Origin: CAWIVH01 sp963839475
Lineage (GTDB): Bacteria > Acidobacteriota > UBA6911
DNA length: 64,000 bases
NCBI GenBank assembly: GCA_963839475.1
Contig: CAWIVH010000001.1
Location: 124,001 to 188,000 of the forward strand
Reading direction: 5' to 3'
How positions within the stretch are numbered: the first letter of the stretch is position 1; each line of letters opens with the position of its first letter. Below the pieces are notes generated by a model. That model ran no database searches. It was not told the origin of the DNA and saw nothing but the letters and a program-made list of their open reading frames with translations. This document shows, piece after piece, positions 1 through 8,004 of this stretch. The translations under genes were made by a program, and so were the position numbers.

Positions 1-1
1 G

Positions 2-2020
2 CTGCAGGGTAATCCGCATGACAAGGCTATCGGCGCCAGCCTCTGCGCCAAGGGTTCTGCCGGCCTGGCCTTGGAGTACGATGACGAGCGGCCGCAAACG
101 CCGTTGATCCGCAAGGGCCCGCGCGGCAGTGGACAATGGCGGCGTGCATCCTGGGACGAGGCTCTCGACTATATCTCCGGAAAGCTGAAGGAGACAATCG
201 AGGAATTCGGCGGGCGCGGCATCGCGCTTTCCGATCGCGGCGGCTTATTCACCGACTTGACCCGGACCTTCCTGCAGGCGCTCGGCTCGCCGAACTACTT
301 CAACCACGACGCCTCCTGCGGAGGCAACGTCCATAACGCCGCGCGCTCGCTTCTCGGCTTCAGTCACTCCGGGCTCATCCTTGACCTGAAGAACACGAAA
401 CACCTCGTGCTCTACGGCCGCAACATCGTCGAATCACTCATGGTCAAGGAGGCCAAGGCCTTCATGGCCGCGGTGGCGAACGGAATGCGCGTCACCTACA
501 TCGATCCGCGCGCCAGTATCACCGCCTGCAAGGCCACCCGCTTCTGGCAGGTGCGCCCGAACAGCGACTACGCGCTGAACCTCGCCATCATCCACGAAGT
601 CCTGAAACAGGAGGCTTACGACAAGGAATTCGTCGCTCAATTCGTCTCCGGGGTGGACTACCTGCGCAAGGCGGTCCAGGACACGACGCCGGAATGGCAG
701 GAGAGCCACACCGGCGTGCACGCCGGAGAGCTTCGCGCCTTCGTTCAAGAGATCGCCGCCGAGAGGCCGCGGGTGATCTTCCATCCGGGCTGGATGACGG
801 CGCGCCACAAGCAGTCGTTCCACGTCAGCCGCACGGCGCTGATCCTGAACGCCCTGATGGGCAACATCGAGGTCCCGGGAGGCTGTATACTTGGGAAGCC
901 ACCCGAGCACTACGGCCGCAAGGGCTTGAAGCAACTGACCAACCGTGTGCCCAAGGTTAATGAGCCGCGCGTGGACGGTGCCGGCACAGACCGGCCCTCA
1001 TGGGATCCGTCCATCGGCATGCTGCACCAGCTGTTCGCCGCCATGGAGACGGCGAAACCCTACGGCATCGGCGCCTACTTCGCCTACCGCCATGATCCGC
1101 TCACCGGCATGCCCGATCCCGAGGCGACGCAACGTGCGCTGGACAAGCTGAAACTGCTCGTCTCCATCGACGTGCGCTATTCTGAGACGGGCTGGTTCTC
1201 CGACGTCATCCTTCCCGAAGCGACCTACCTGGAGCGCGCCAACATCCTGTGCCAGATGAACGGCCCGGTTCCGGTGTTCGGCATGCGCGACCAGGCGATT
1301 GCGCCGCGCTTCGACAGCCGCCCGGCCTGGTGGATTTTCCGGGAGATTCTGGGCCGAATGGGCAAAAAGGAGGCGCTCGACTTCGAGAGCATCGAGGAGC
1401 TCTGGAATTACCAGCTCGAGGGCACCGGGGTCACCGTCGCCGAAATGCGCGAGGAGGGAATTGTCAGCCTGGCCGACACGCCGACGCTGACATCGCGCGA
1501 GAAGCTCAAATTCCCAACCCCTTCCGGCAAGATCGAAATCGAGAGCGAGGTCCTGAAGAAGGCCGGCTTGCCGAGCCTGCCTCCCTATGAGCCGAAGGCG
1601 GCACCGACGGGCGACCGCTTCCACCTGCTGTTTGCGCGGCCGGCGACGCTGGCGCACGGCCAGTCTCTCAACAACCCGATCCTGAATGAAATCGCGCCGA
1701 AACAGGAGCTTTGGGTCCACCCCGACCGTGCCAGACCGCTCGGCATCGCGAATGGCGACGAGGTGGAGATCAACGGGGGTGGCCGTTACTCGGGCCGCAT
1801 CAAGGCCAAGGTAACGCCCTGGATCCATCCCGAGGTGGTTTTCATGCTGCACGGCTACGGCGCCACGGTGCCGCTTGCCAAACGCGCCTTCGGCCTGGGC
1901 GTGGCCGACCAGCGCCTGCAGCACGGCAAGCTTTATGAGTTCGATCCGGCCGGCGGCGGCTGCGCCATGACCGAGACCGTCGTTCAGATCAAGCGGCGGG
2001 TGATGGGAGGGGACAAATAA
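2..2020 (+). CDS. Molybdopterin bis-MGD oxidoreductase, catalytic subunit (5' end outside window)
   Basis: Catalytic subunit of a DMSO-reductase-family enzyme (PhsA/PsrA/PadB-like). The frame is open from base 2, and the residues before the TTG at 71 still match the family (GASLCAKGSAGL), so the N-terminus with its [4Fe-4S] motif lies upstream of the window. The conserved HDASCGGN segment (Cys codon near 317) supplies the likely Cys ligand to Mo, as in thiosulfate/polysulfide reductases rather than Ser-type DMSO reductases. The C-terminal part from about 1600 is a molybdopterin-dinucleotide-binding beta-barrel. The stop overlaps the next start (TAATG), so it is co-translated with the ferredoxin subunit. 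No membrane anchor follows; a flavin subunit does, which suggests a soluble NAD(P)-linked complex. The substrate cannot be assigned. Confidence 0.9.
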   Translation: MQGNPHDKAIGASLCAKGSAGLALEYDDERPQTPLIRKGPRGSGQWRRASWDEALDYISGKLKETIEEFGGRGIALSDRGGLFTDLTRTFLQALGSPNYFNHDASCGGNVHNAARSLLGFSHSGLILDLKNTKHLVLYGRNIVESLMVKEAKAFMAAVANGMRVTYIDPRASITACKATRFWQVRPNSDYALNLAIIHEVLKQEAYDKEFVAQFVSGVDYLRKAVQDTTPEWQESHTGVHAGELRAFVQEIAAERPRVIFHPGWMTARHKQSFHVSRTALILNALMGNIEVPGGCILGKPPEHYGRKGLKQLTNRVPKVNEPRVDGAGTDRPSWDPSIGMLHQLFAAMETAKPYGIGAYFAYRHDPLTGMPDPEATQRALDKLKLLVSIDVRYSETGWFSDVILPEATYLERANILCQMNGPVPVFGMRDQAIAPRFDSRPAWWIFREILGRMGKKEALDFESIEELWNYQLEGTGVTVAEMREEGIVSLADTPTLTSREKLKFPTPSGKIEIESEVLKKAGLPSLPPYEPKAAPTGDRFHLLFARPATLAHGQSLNNPILNEIAPKQELWVHPDRARPLGIANGDEVEINGGGRYSGRIKAKVTPWIHPEVVFMLHGYGATVPLAKRAFGLGVADQRLQHGKLYEFDPAGGGCAMTETVVQIKRRVMGGDK

Positions 2021-2547
2021 TGAGCCAATACATCCTGCGCCACGATGAGGCCAACTGCATCGCCTGCCAGGCGTGCGAAGTTCACTGCAAGACCAACAAA
2101 CAGCTCGGCCCCGGGCCGGCCCCGTGCAAAATCCTCACCTTCGGTCCCATCGAAGTCGGCGGACAGCCGCGCATGCGTTTCGTTTTCATGCCCTGTTTCC
2201 ACTGCGAGGAACCGTGGTGCGTAAAGGCCTGTCCGACGGGGGCCATGCAGCAGCGCGAGAAGGACGGCATCGTCTTCGTCGAGTCCAGTCTCTGTGTCGG
2301 CTGCAAGAGCTGCATGGCCGCCTGCCCCTGGGGCACACCCCAGTGGGATCCGGCCACGCACAAAGCGGTCAAGTGCGACTACTGCAAGGACCGCCTCGAT
2401 GCCGGGCTGCAGCCGGCCTGTGTCACCAAGTGCGTGACCGGCTGCCTGTCTTTCGGCATCGCCACCGAGGCGCTGGATCCGCGCCGCGAGCGCTACGCCC
2501 GTTACATCTTCGCTGAGTCGCTGGGCGCCACAAAGGAGGAGCCATGA
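2020..2547 (+). CDS. Four-cluster 4Fe-4S ferredoxin subunit (DmsB/PhsB/PadC-like)
   Basis: A 175-aa electron-transfer subunit. Four cysteine groups are visible: CIACQACEVHC near residue 14, CFHCEEPWCVKACP near 64, CVGCKSCMAACPWG near 93, and a last group beginning CDYC near 120 and ending CVTKCVTGC. This is the usual pattern for a subunit that binds four [4Fe-4S] clusters and wires a Mo-enzyme to its partner. Its ATG uses the last base of the preceding stop (TAATG), and its end overlaps the ATG of the flavoprotein gene (2544) by four bases, so the three genes form a tight operon. There is no Tat or Sec signal, which fits a cytoplasmic complex. Confidence 0.93.
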   Translation: MSQYILRHDEANCIACQACEVHCKTNKQLGPGPAPCKILTFGPIEVGGQPRMRFVFMPCFHCEEPWCVKACPTGAMQQREKDGIVFVESSLCVGCKSCMAACPWGTPQWDPATHKAVKCDYCKDRLDAGLQPACVTKCVTGCLSFGIATEALDPRRERYARYIFAESLGATKEEP

Positions 2548-5093
2548 GCGAACTCCAGAAACTGCCGGCCTGGCTTGACGCGGATGCCGCCGCTCTGGCG
2601 GGCGCCGTCCCGCCTGCGCCTACTCTTGAGGGCGCGCTGCCCGGCCTCGCCCATGCCCGGGCGCTGACGCCCCTCGAGCGACTCAAGCGGCTGCAGAAGT
2701 CGGGCCTCACCGAATGCGGCGCTGCCGGCGAACCGGTTTTTCTCGCCTGGCGGCAATTCCTGCGCGGCCGCGGTCCGTCGGTTCTGGTGATCGACGCGAC
2801 CGCTTTCGACGCACGGGCACGCGGCGCGGCCGCCGTTCTTGATGGCGCTTCCTGGCTGCTGGCCGAAGGCGTGCTGATCGCTGCCGGCCTGCGCGACAGC
2901 CGGAAGGTCGAACTGCGCCTGCCGGCCGAATTGACCGGTCACGAAGCGGCCTTCCTGAATACTGCCGATGCCATACGTTCGCTGGCTCAGGTGTCCGCTC
3001 CCCGCATGCAGTTGGAGGTGCAACGCAACTGCCGGCCAAGCTGCTGGGGGGAATGGCAGGCCGCCGCCGGGTCACGGTTGGTCCACACACCGGAGACCTG
3101 GTGCCGGATTGCCCTCCTGTTCGCCGGCGGTTTGGCCCTCGATACGTCGTTGCTGACGCTGCGGCGCGGCATGAGGCAGCGCGGCCTGGTCGAGCTCGTG
3201 CGTTCCGGCAACCTGCGGCGCCAGATCGACGACTGGGGCGGGGGGGTCGAGGTGAAAGGCCTGGATCCCGTGCTCGTCTTCGATGACGGCTTGGGCGGTT
3301 TCCTTCCTCTCTCCGAGGCGGACCTGTCGTGCGAGCCAATGTCGCTTGCGTCGGCGGGCATCGTCCCGGCACCGTCCACTTTAATGGTGATGGCTGAGGG
3401 TGTCTGCGTCGTCAAGCAGACCCGGCGTGCGCTCTATCGCCACTGGCAGCTCGCCGAAAGCGAAGCGGCGCCGGTGCGCGGTTTGCTGGCGCGCGGCGCG
3501 CGACTGGTGACGGAAATCACGCTCGGCCGCGGCGAGCCCGCCCACCTCGCCGCACTCGAAGAGGTGACGATGGAACTCTCCGCGCAAGGGCTGGCGGCGG
3601 CCTGGCCGCTGGGCAGCTCCCTGCGCTACTACCGCGGGCAGTGGGAACGCCATGTCCGGCGTGAGTCCTGCCCGGAGGGGCTATGCCTGGAGCGCAACTC
3701 CGCACCCTGCCACCGGACGTGCCCGGCGAACATCGACATCCCGACCTTCATGGCCCACCTCGGTCGTGGCGACTATCGTTCCACTATCGAGGTCATCCGG
3801 CGCGACAACCCGCTGCCGCTGACCTGCGGCCTGGTCTGCCCGGCGCCGTGCGAGTCCGCCTGCGTCCGCGGCGGCCACGACGGGGCCGTCTTCATCCGGC
3901 CGATGAAGGCCAAGGCGGCTGAGCACTGTCTCGCCGGGGGCGGCTATCCGAGGCCCGAGATCGCGCCCGACACCGGAAAGCGGATCGGTATCATCGGCTC
4001 CGGGCCGTCGGGCCTCACCGCGGCCTACTACCTGCGCACGCTCGGGCACGACATCGAGATCCACGAGGCGCAGGAGCACGCCGGCGGGATGCTGCGCTAT
4101 GGCATCCCCGCCTACCGCAACCCGCCCGACCTCTTCGAAAAGGAAATCGACCAGATCCGGGTCCTGGGCGTGCGGATCTTCACCAGCTCCCCGGTCGCGA
4201 GCGTCGAGGAGTTCCGCAAGAAGTACGACGCCGTTTTCCTCGGGCTCGGCACGCAGAAGGCTCGCCTTCTGCCTGTCGAAGGGGCCCACCTTCCCTTCGT
4301 GCTCGGCGGCATCGATTTCCTGCGCGCCGCGCGCAGCGGAGAACAGGTGCGCGTCGGGCCGAGGGTTGTCGTCATCGGCGGCGGCAACGTCTCGATCGAC
4401 GTCGCCCTGACCGCCCTGCGCCAGGGTGCGACGCACGTGGACCTGACCTCGCTCGAGAAGCGCCGCAACATGCCGGCCAGCCCGGGCGAGATCGAGCTCG
4501 CGGTCGCCGAAGGCGTGCAGCTGCACCCCGGCTGGGGACCCTTGCGTTTCGAGGAGGAGGGTGTCGCCGTCTTCCAGTTCTGCGCGCGGGTCAAGGACGA
4601 GACCGGCAAGTTCGATCCGAAATTCGAGAGCAACCGTCTCTTGGAACTCGAAGTCGACCACGTCATTCTCGCCACCGGCCAGGGCACCGATCTGGCGTGC
4701 CTCGAAGGCAGCGGCGTCGAAAACAACCGCGGCTACGTGGTCGCCGACCCGAAGACCAAGATGACGACGGTGCCGGGCATCTTCGCCGGGGGCGACGGGC
4801 AGCACGGACCGCGAACGGCTGTGGAGGCGATCCGCTCCGGAAAGATCGCCGCAGCCTCCATCGATGCCTGGCTGCGCGGGAAGCCCATGGATGCTGCCAC
4901 CGGCACGGCTCTTCGCCGCGCCGAGGTGGATCCGTTGAATCGTTGCGGCGCAGACCCGGAGCTACCTCCGCCGCTCCTCGATGCCCGAGCGAACGGTCGA
5001 AGAGACTGTCGGCGAGGGCAACTACGTCCGGATCGAGGAGGGCCTGACCGACTCGATGGCGCACGACGAGGCCCGGCGCTGCCTGCGCTGTGA
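2544..5093 (+). CDS. NuoF-like/GltD-like flavoprotein subunit, frameshifted near its C-terminus
   Basis: The large subunit has two recognisable parts. Residues about 45-370 align by eye with the NuoF (51-kDa complex I) fold: KSGLTECGAAGEP corresponds to the FMN glycine loop, WLLAEGVLIAAG to the following helix, and ESEAAPVRG with LGSSLRYYRGQWERHV to the region that normally binds the N3 cluster. The FMN glycines and cluster cysteines are largely lost. Residues about 375-790 are GltD-like: an N-terminal Cys-rich helical domain (CHRTCPANIDIPTF, CGLVCPAPCESAC), an FAD-binding GIIGSGPSG near 482 and a second Rossmann motif VIGGGNVSIDVA. After about residue 797 the frame becomes nonsense; skipping one base at about 4938 restores the ferredoxin tail. 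It probably passes electrons between NAD(P)H and the Mo subunit. Confidence 0.85.
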   Translation: MSELQKLPAWLDADAAALAGAVPPAPTLEGALPGLAHARALTPLERLKRLQKSGLTECGAAGEPVFLAWRQFLRGRGPSVLVIDATAFDARARGAAAVLDGASWLLAEGVLIAAGLRDSRKVELRLPAELTGHEAAFLNTADAIRSLAQVSAPRMQLEVQRNCRPSCWGEWQAAAGSRLVHTPETWCRIALLFAGGLALDTSLLTLRRGMRQRGLVELVRSGNLRRQIDDWGGGVEVKGLDPVLVFDDGLGGFLPLSEADLSCEPMSLASAGIVPAPSTLMVMAEGVCVVKQTRRALYRHWQLAESEAAPVRGLLARGARLVTEITLGRGEPAHLAALEEVTMELSAQGLAAAWPLGSSLRYYRGQWERHVRRESCPEGLCLERNSAPCHRTCPANIDIPTFMAHLGRGDYRSTIEVIRRDNPLPLTCGLVCPAPCESACVRGGHDGAVFIRPMKAKAAEHCLAGGGYPRPEIAPDTGKRIGIIGSGPSGLTAAYYLRTLGHDIEIHEAQEHAGGMLRYGIPAYRNPPDLFEKEIDQIRVLGVRIFTSSPVASVEEFRKKYDAVFLGLGTQKARLLPVEGAHLPFVLGGIDFLRAARSGEQVRVGPRVVVIGGGNVSIDVALTALRQGATHVDLTSLEKRRNMPASPGEIELAVAEGVQLHPGWGPLRFEEEGVAVFQFCARVKDETGKFDPKFESNRLLELEVDHVILATGQGTDLACLEGSGVENNRGYVVADPKTKMTTVPGIFAGGDGQHGPRTAVEAIRSGKIAAASIDAWLRGKPMDAATGTALRRAEVDPLNRCGADPELPPPLLDARANGRRDCRRGQLRPDRGGPDRLDGARRGPALPAL

Positions 5094-5511
5094 CATCTGC
5101 ATTGGCTGCGGGCTCTGCATGGCCGCCTGCAGCGAGATGGGGGTGGAGGCGCTGCGCATGGCCGACACGAAGGCCGGCCGGCTGGCCTATTTCGACTTCA
5201 CGCGGCCCGCGGAGCTATGCATCGGCTGCGGCGCCTGTACGCAGGTCTGTCCGACGGGGGCGATCCGCCTCGAGGATCGAGACGGGGTGCGGCGCACGAT
5301 CATCACGGGAACCGTGGTGCGTGAGCAGCCGCTGCTGGCCTGCAGCGAATGTGGTTCGCCAACGCAGACGCCGGCGCACCGGGAGTTCGTCCGGCAACGT
5401 CTGCCGGATCACATGGCGGGGCTTCTGGATCGCGAGCTCTGCCCGGCATGTGCGCGCCAGCGGGCCGATCGTCCCGCGGTGGAAGCAGGCGTTTGGATGC
5501 GCAAACCCTGA
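4981..5511 (+). CDS. C-terminal 2x[4Fe-4S] part of the flavoprotein, displaced by frameshift
   Basis: This frame continues the GltD-like protein. Reading back from the ATG it stays open to about 4939 (IVAAQTRSYLRRSS before MPERTVEET), and the downstream segment DSMAHDEARRCLRCD is the standard end of GltD-type subunits. Two [4Fe-4S] binding groups follow, CDICIGCGLCMAAC and CIGCGACTQVCPTGA, then a Cys-rich tail (CSECG, CPACARQ) that may bind zinc or a further cluster. With one base removed near 4938, this and the preceding frame make a single protein of about 985 aa. Whether it is made separately from the internal ATG is doubtful, since no Shine-Dalgarno sequence is seen. Confidence 0.8.
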   Translation: MPERTVEETVGEGNYVRIEEGLTDSMAHDEARRCLRCDICIGCGLCMAACSEMGVEALRMADTKAGRLAYFDFTRPAELCIGCGACTQVCPTGAIRLEDRDGVRRTIITGTVVREQPLLACSECGSPTQTPAHREFVRQRLPDHMAGLLDRELCPACARQRADRPAVEAGVWMRKP

Positions 5512-5516
5512 TCGGG

Positions 5517-5813
5517 ATGGCACCCAACGCCCAGACAAGAAAGTACCGGGAAGAAGCGGTCAGGAGGGTGCGCCAGCGCGTCGGCGCATTCCTCTTCCCC
5601 AAGATAATCGTCGCGTTCGGTGGACGGGTGATCGTGGAACGGCCGCATGGGCCACAAGCTCCTGCTCCGGGGACACGGGTGACTGTTCCCCTACCTTACG
5701 ACGTTGAGGCGCATTGCCGCTTTCTGGTAGCACTCCCGCTGCTGATCGCGGCGGAAGTGACAATCCATCGGAGAATACGACGGAGAACGGCCGTCTTCGA
5801 AAGAGAGCCATGA
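5517..5813 (+). pseudogene. Possible remnant of a small membrane-protein gene
   Basis: A 98-codon frame starts 5 bases after the redox operon. Its second half (VPLPYDVEAHCRFLVALPLLIAAEV in outline, followed by IHRRIRR) resembles, from memory, uncharacterised multi-spanning membrane proteins with a PYDVEAH...LLALPLLI...HRR pattern. The preceding part does not look like an intact N-terminus and the protein stops soon after HRR, where the family would continue. Only one hydrophobic segment is present. It may be a degenerate fragment, or spurious. Confidence 0.3.
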
Positions 5814-5859
5814 GGTACTCGCCTGAGAATTACCGGTTTAAAGTGGGAGGAGATTATCC

Positions 5860-6204
5860 ATGAGTTATGAGGTGCCATTCGCGGTTCAGCCGCGGGAAAG
5901 CCCCATCCCCGATGGCGAGGGACGCCAGCCTGCGACCAAGCCGCGCTTCTCAACAAAACGGCTGGCCTTGGCTTTTGCTTTAGCCGCGCTGGCCGATGGG
6001 TTCTCGATCCTTTTTGCGCTTGCGCCGCCGGTGGAGTGGGCGATCGATTTAGTGACGGCAATCCTACTATTTGTGGTGCTGGGCCGGCAATGGATCCTTC
6101 TGCCCGGCCTGATCCTGGAGGCAATCCCAGGCCTCTATGTCTTTCCCTTCTGGGTGATCGTGGTGGGGGTTGTGGCCAAGTGGGGAACCGCGCGGCCAAA
6201 ATAG
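5860..6204 (+). CDS. Small hypothetical membrane protein
   Basis: A 114-aa protein preceded by a good Shine-Dalgarno sequence (GGGAGGAG, 5 bases or so before the ATG). Residues 1-30 are polar and proline-rich (cytoplasmic). From about 33 there are three hydrophobic stretches: LALAFALAALADGFSILFAL, a stretch near 55-72 (VTAILLFVVLG), and LYVFPFWVIVVGVVAKWG near the end. The family is not one I can name. The short form and lack of catalytic motifs argue against an enzyme. It stands alone between the redox operon and a long non-coding region. Confidence 0.65.
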   Translation: MSYEVPFAVQPRESPIPDGEGRQPATKPRFSTKRLALAFALAALADGFSILFALAPPVEWAIDLVTAILLFVVLGRQWILLPGLILEAIPGLYVFPFWVIVVGVVAKWGTARPK

Positions 6205-6713
6205 GAATCCAGGAGCAGCAGCATCCAGCGGACCGGCGCCCGCGTCTTCGGCCCCGGATGCGCGAAGCGACGACGAAGGCGATGCCAGCCATCGTCGAGG
6301 GGGAACTACAAAGCAGTCAGGGCCGCCGCGCCGGCGCCCGAAGGGCTGGTGGGCTTCAAGAAGCCGATGGCAGTGGCGAGGACCAGGATAGGGTTTTTAG
6401 CTGATTGCGCGATCTTTGGAGCCCACCAGCAGAGGTTATCGTATTTACGAACACGAGTACTAAGACCGTGACGCAGCCTGTGGCCGCAACCAAATTAGAC
6501 TGAGAGTTCGCAGTTCTCAGTTCTCAGTATCAGTTCGGAGTCGCATGAGGAACTGCGAACTGATACTGAGAACTGCGAACTTGTTGCTTTCACCACCGTT
6601 TTCACGATTCAATAAATCTTGCCTGAAAAACAAGAATTTACAGATGTGATACACATTGCACTTCCACTAGATCTTGGTGCAGTCAAAGGTCTCTCCGGTT
6701 CGGCCCCAGCATC
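6205..6713. other. Gene-free stretch with a palindromic repeat
   Basis: No convincing gene is seen in about 500 bases. The only clear structure is the inverted repeat at 6506-6580 described separately. The part from 6585 to 6713 is AT-richer than its surroundings and lies beyond the 3' end of the beta-barrel gene on the minus strand; no clear stem plus T-run terminator was found. Confidence 0.6.
6506..6580. repeat. Imperfect inverted repeat built of short AACTGCGAAC/ACTGAGAAC words
   Basis: The left arm (6506-6537) reads GTTCGCAGTTCTCAG, then a repeated TTCTCAG, then TATCAGTTCG. The right arm (6556-6580) is the exact reverse complement apart from lacking the repeated 7-mer TTCTCAG. The 18-base loop lies at 6538-6555. 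The arms are themselves made of reiterated 7- to 10-base words, which suggests a dispersed intergenic repeat rather than a terminator, and there is no T-run. Confidence 0.75.
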
Positions 6714-7502
6714 CTAGAAACGAATAGCCGCCCCGAGAACGAAGGCCTGGGTGACGACGTCGTATTTAAACTGCTGGTTTCCGCTCCCAGTCGTATAGTC
6801 CCCACTCAGAACCCGGTAGCCGATGCCAAGTGTGGCGCGCTTTCCGACATCGATGCCAATGACGGGAAACAGTTGCCAGGCAAAATCCGAGCCGGCACCG
6901 AATCCCCCGATGTCTGCCTGGAGCGTGAAATTCAACCGGCCGCCGAGGCGCTGCTTCAGCTTCAGGCCGACGATCGGATCGACCCACTGTTTTGTCTGCT
7001 CGAACGTACCCAGGAGCAGCGGTCCTTTGAAGTCGAGCTTTCCCTGAAGAACGTTCCAGCGCGCCCCGAAAAGAAAGTCGACCTTGTCGTTGAGCTGGCG
7101 TACTCCGGTGAACGTATACGCCCCCTGGTTGAAATCGACGTTCGCGGAAGGCCGGGCCAGATCGGTGCCCAACGCCATGTAGACCGCATCGATCCCAATT
7201 GCCCACTTGGCCTTCCGCGCTTCGAAGCTGCCCATCGCGCCAAACTGGAGATTTTCGAAGACCTGGCTCGGACTGACATCCACTTCGACCTCATGGCCCC
7301 GAACGGCAGTTGTGCCGTCCATCCAAGGAAGCATGAGGTACGGCGCCAGCGTAAACTTCCAGTCATCAGGACTCTTCCCGCTTCTACTCTGAGACTGAGC
7401 AAACATGGCGGATGTGGTAAGCGCCAGGAGCATAGGGACTGCCAGGGCGGCATGCAGCATAGGCCGGATTCGCAAGTATCGTTTCCGAAATGTAGTCACC
7501 AT
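6714..7502 (-). CDS. Exported outer-membrane beta-barrel protein
   Basis: A 262-aa protein with a Sec signal peptide (MLHAALAVPMLLALTTSAMFAQ region, cleavage probably after AMFAQ near residue 36). The mature part shows alternating polar/hydrophobic strands and ends in aromatic-rich strands finishing AAIRF, the C-terminal Phe expected for a substrate of the BAM machinery. A GTTCC... type catalytic motif is absent. It may be a small porin or an OmpW/OmpA-barrel-like protein. The start may be the ATG at 7502 or the in-frame ATG 14 codons on (MLHAAL). Confidence 0.8.
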   Translation of the reverse strand: MVTTFRKRYLRIRPMLHAALAVPMLLALTTSAMFAQSQSRSGKSPDDWKFTLAPYLMLPWMDGTTAVRGHEVEVDVSPSQVFENLQFGAMGSFEARKAKWAIGIDAVYMALGTDLARPSANVDFNQGAYTFTGVRQLNDKVDFLFGARWNVLQGKLDFKGPLLLGTFEQTKQWVDPIVGLKLKQRLGGRLNFTLQADIGGFGAGSDFAWQLFPVIGIDVGKRATLGIGYRVLSGDYTTGSGNQQFKYDVVTQAFVLGAAIRF

Positions 7503-7539
7503 CTATCGATCGCCTTTCTTGTTAGGTTTATTGCCGGGA

Positions 7540-7908
7540 TTAGGACCGCCGCGAGGGAGGGATGTAGCGGCCGATGAGGGACACGACGCGCTCCATGCAA
7601 TCCTTCATCTCGTCGGTCTTCTTCTCGACACCCTTCTTCTTGAACCCGCGCATCTCTTTTTTCTCCGGTGGGGCGGTCAGGGGAGCCTTCTGGACCTTGC
7701 CGTCCGACACGCAGTGACACTGTTCGATCTTCATACTTATGCGCTGCGGGATGCGGAAAGACAACTGTACCAAAGGATAGTATGACTCCCCAGGGTTTTT
7801 ACCCGTGGATAGGCGTAATTCCCCTGGCCTGGTCTCGCGCGGTTGGCCGGCACGAAGATCGGGCGTCCTGGGGATAGCCATGGTCGTGATGGTCTTCCGG
7901 AGCTTCAT
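7540..7908 (-). CDS. Hypothetical small protein (uncertain)
   Basis: An open frame of 122 codons between two minus-strand genes. The C-terminal 60 residues are rich in Lys/Glu with two Cys (EQCHCV, MKDCMER) and end SLIGRYIPPSRRS; the first 55 are proline/arginine-rich and look less protein-like. No family is recognised and no good ribosome-binding site precedes the ATG. If real, translation may begin at the internal ATG (MKIEQCHC, about 7734). Nothing else is seen in 7503-8004. Confidence 0.3.
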   Translation of the reverse strand: MKLRKTITTMAIPRTPDLRAGQPRETRPGELRLSTGKNPGESYYPLVQLSFRIPQRISMKIEQCHCVSDGKVQKAPLTAPPEKKEMRGFKKKGVEKKTDEMKDCMERVVSLIGRYIPPSRRS

Positions 7909-8004
7909 CCCGACCTAGAGATCCTTCAGGCCGATCATCAGCAGATACGATCTTTATCGCAAAAATTCAATGACGTATCAAAATGCAACCCCGATTGCCC
8001 CTCC

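Noticed and set aside
998..1924. 308-codon minus-strand frame opposite the Mo-enzyme
   Set aside because: Antisense shadow of a highly GC-rich gene; the sequence has no protein-like motif.
3681..4805. Long open frame (374 codons) on the minus strand opposite the GltD domain
   Set aside because: It mirrors codon usage of the GC-rich plus-strand gene, resembles no family, and the plus-strand gene is certain.
1..5511. Assignment of the redox operon to thiosulfate reduction, phenylacetyl-CoA oxidation or formate oxidation
   Set aside because: The Cys ligand and ferredoxin subunit fit several families and the soluble flavin subunit fits none of them uniquely; substrate left open.
6205..6420. Hydrophobic minus-strand reading (KNPILVLATAIGFLKPTSP) as a membrane-protein remnant
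   Set aside because: Too short, no start, and no family match that I can name.
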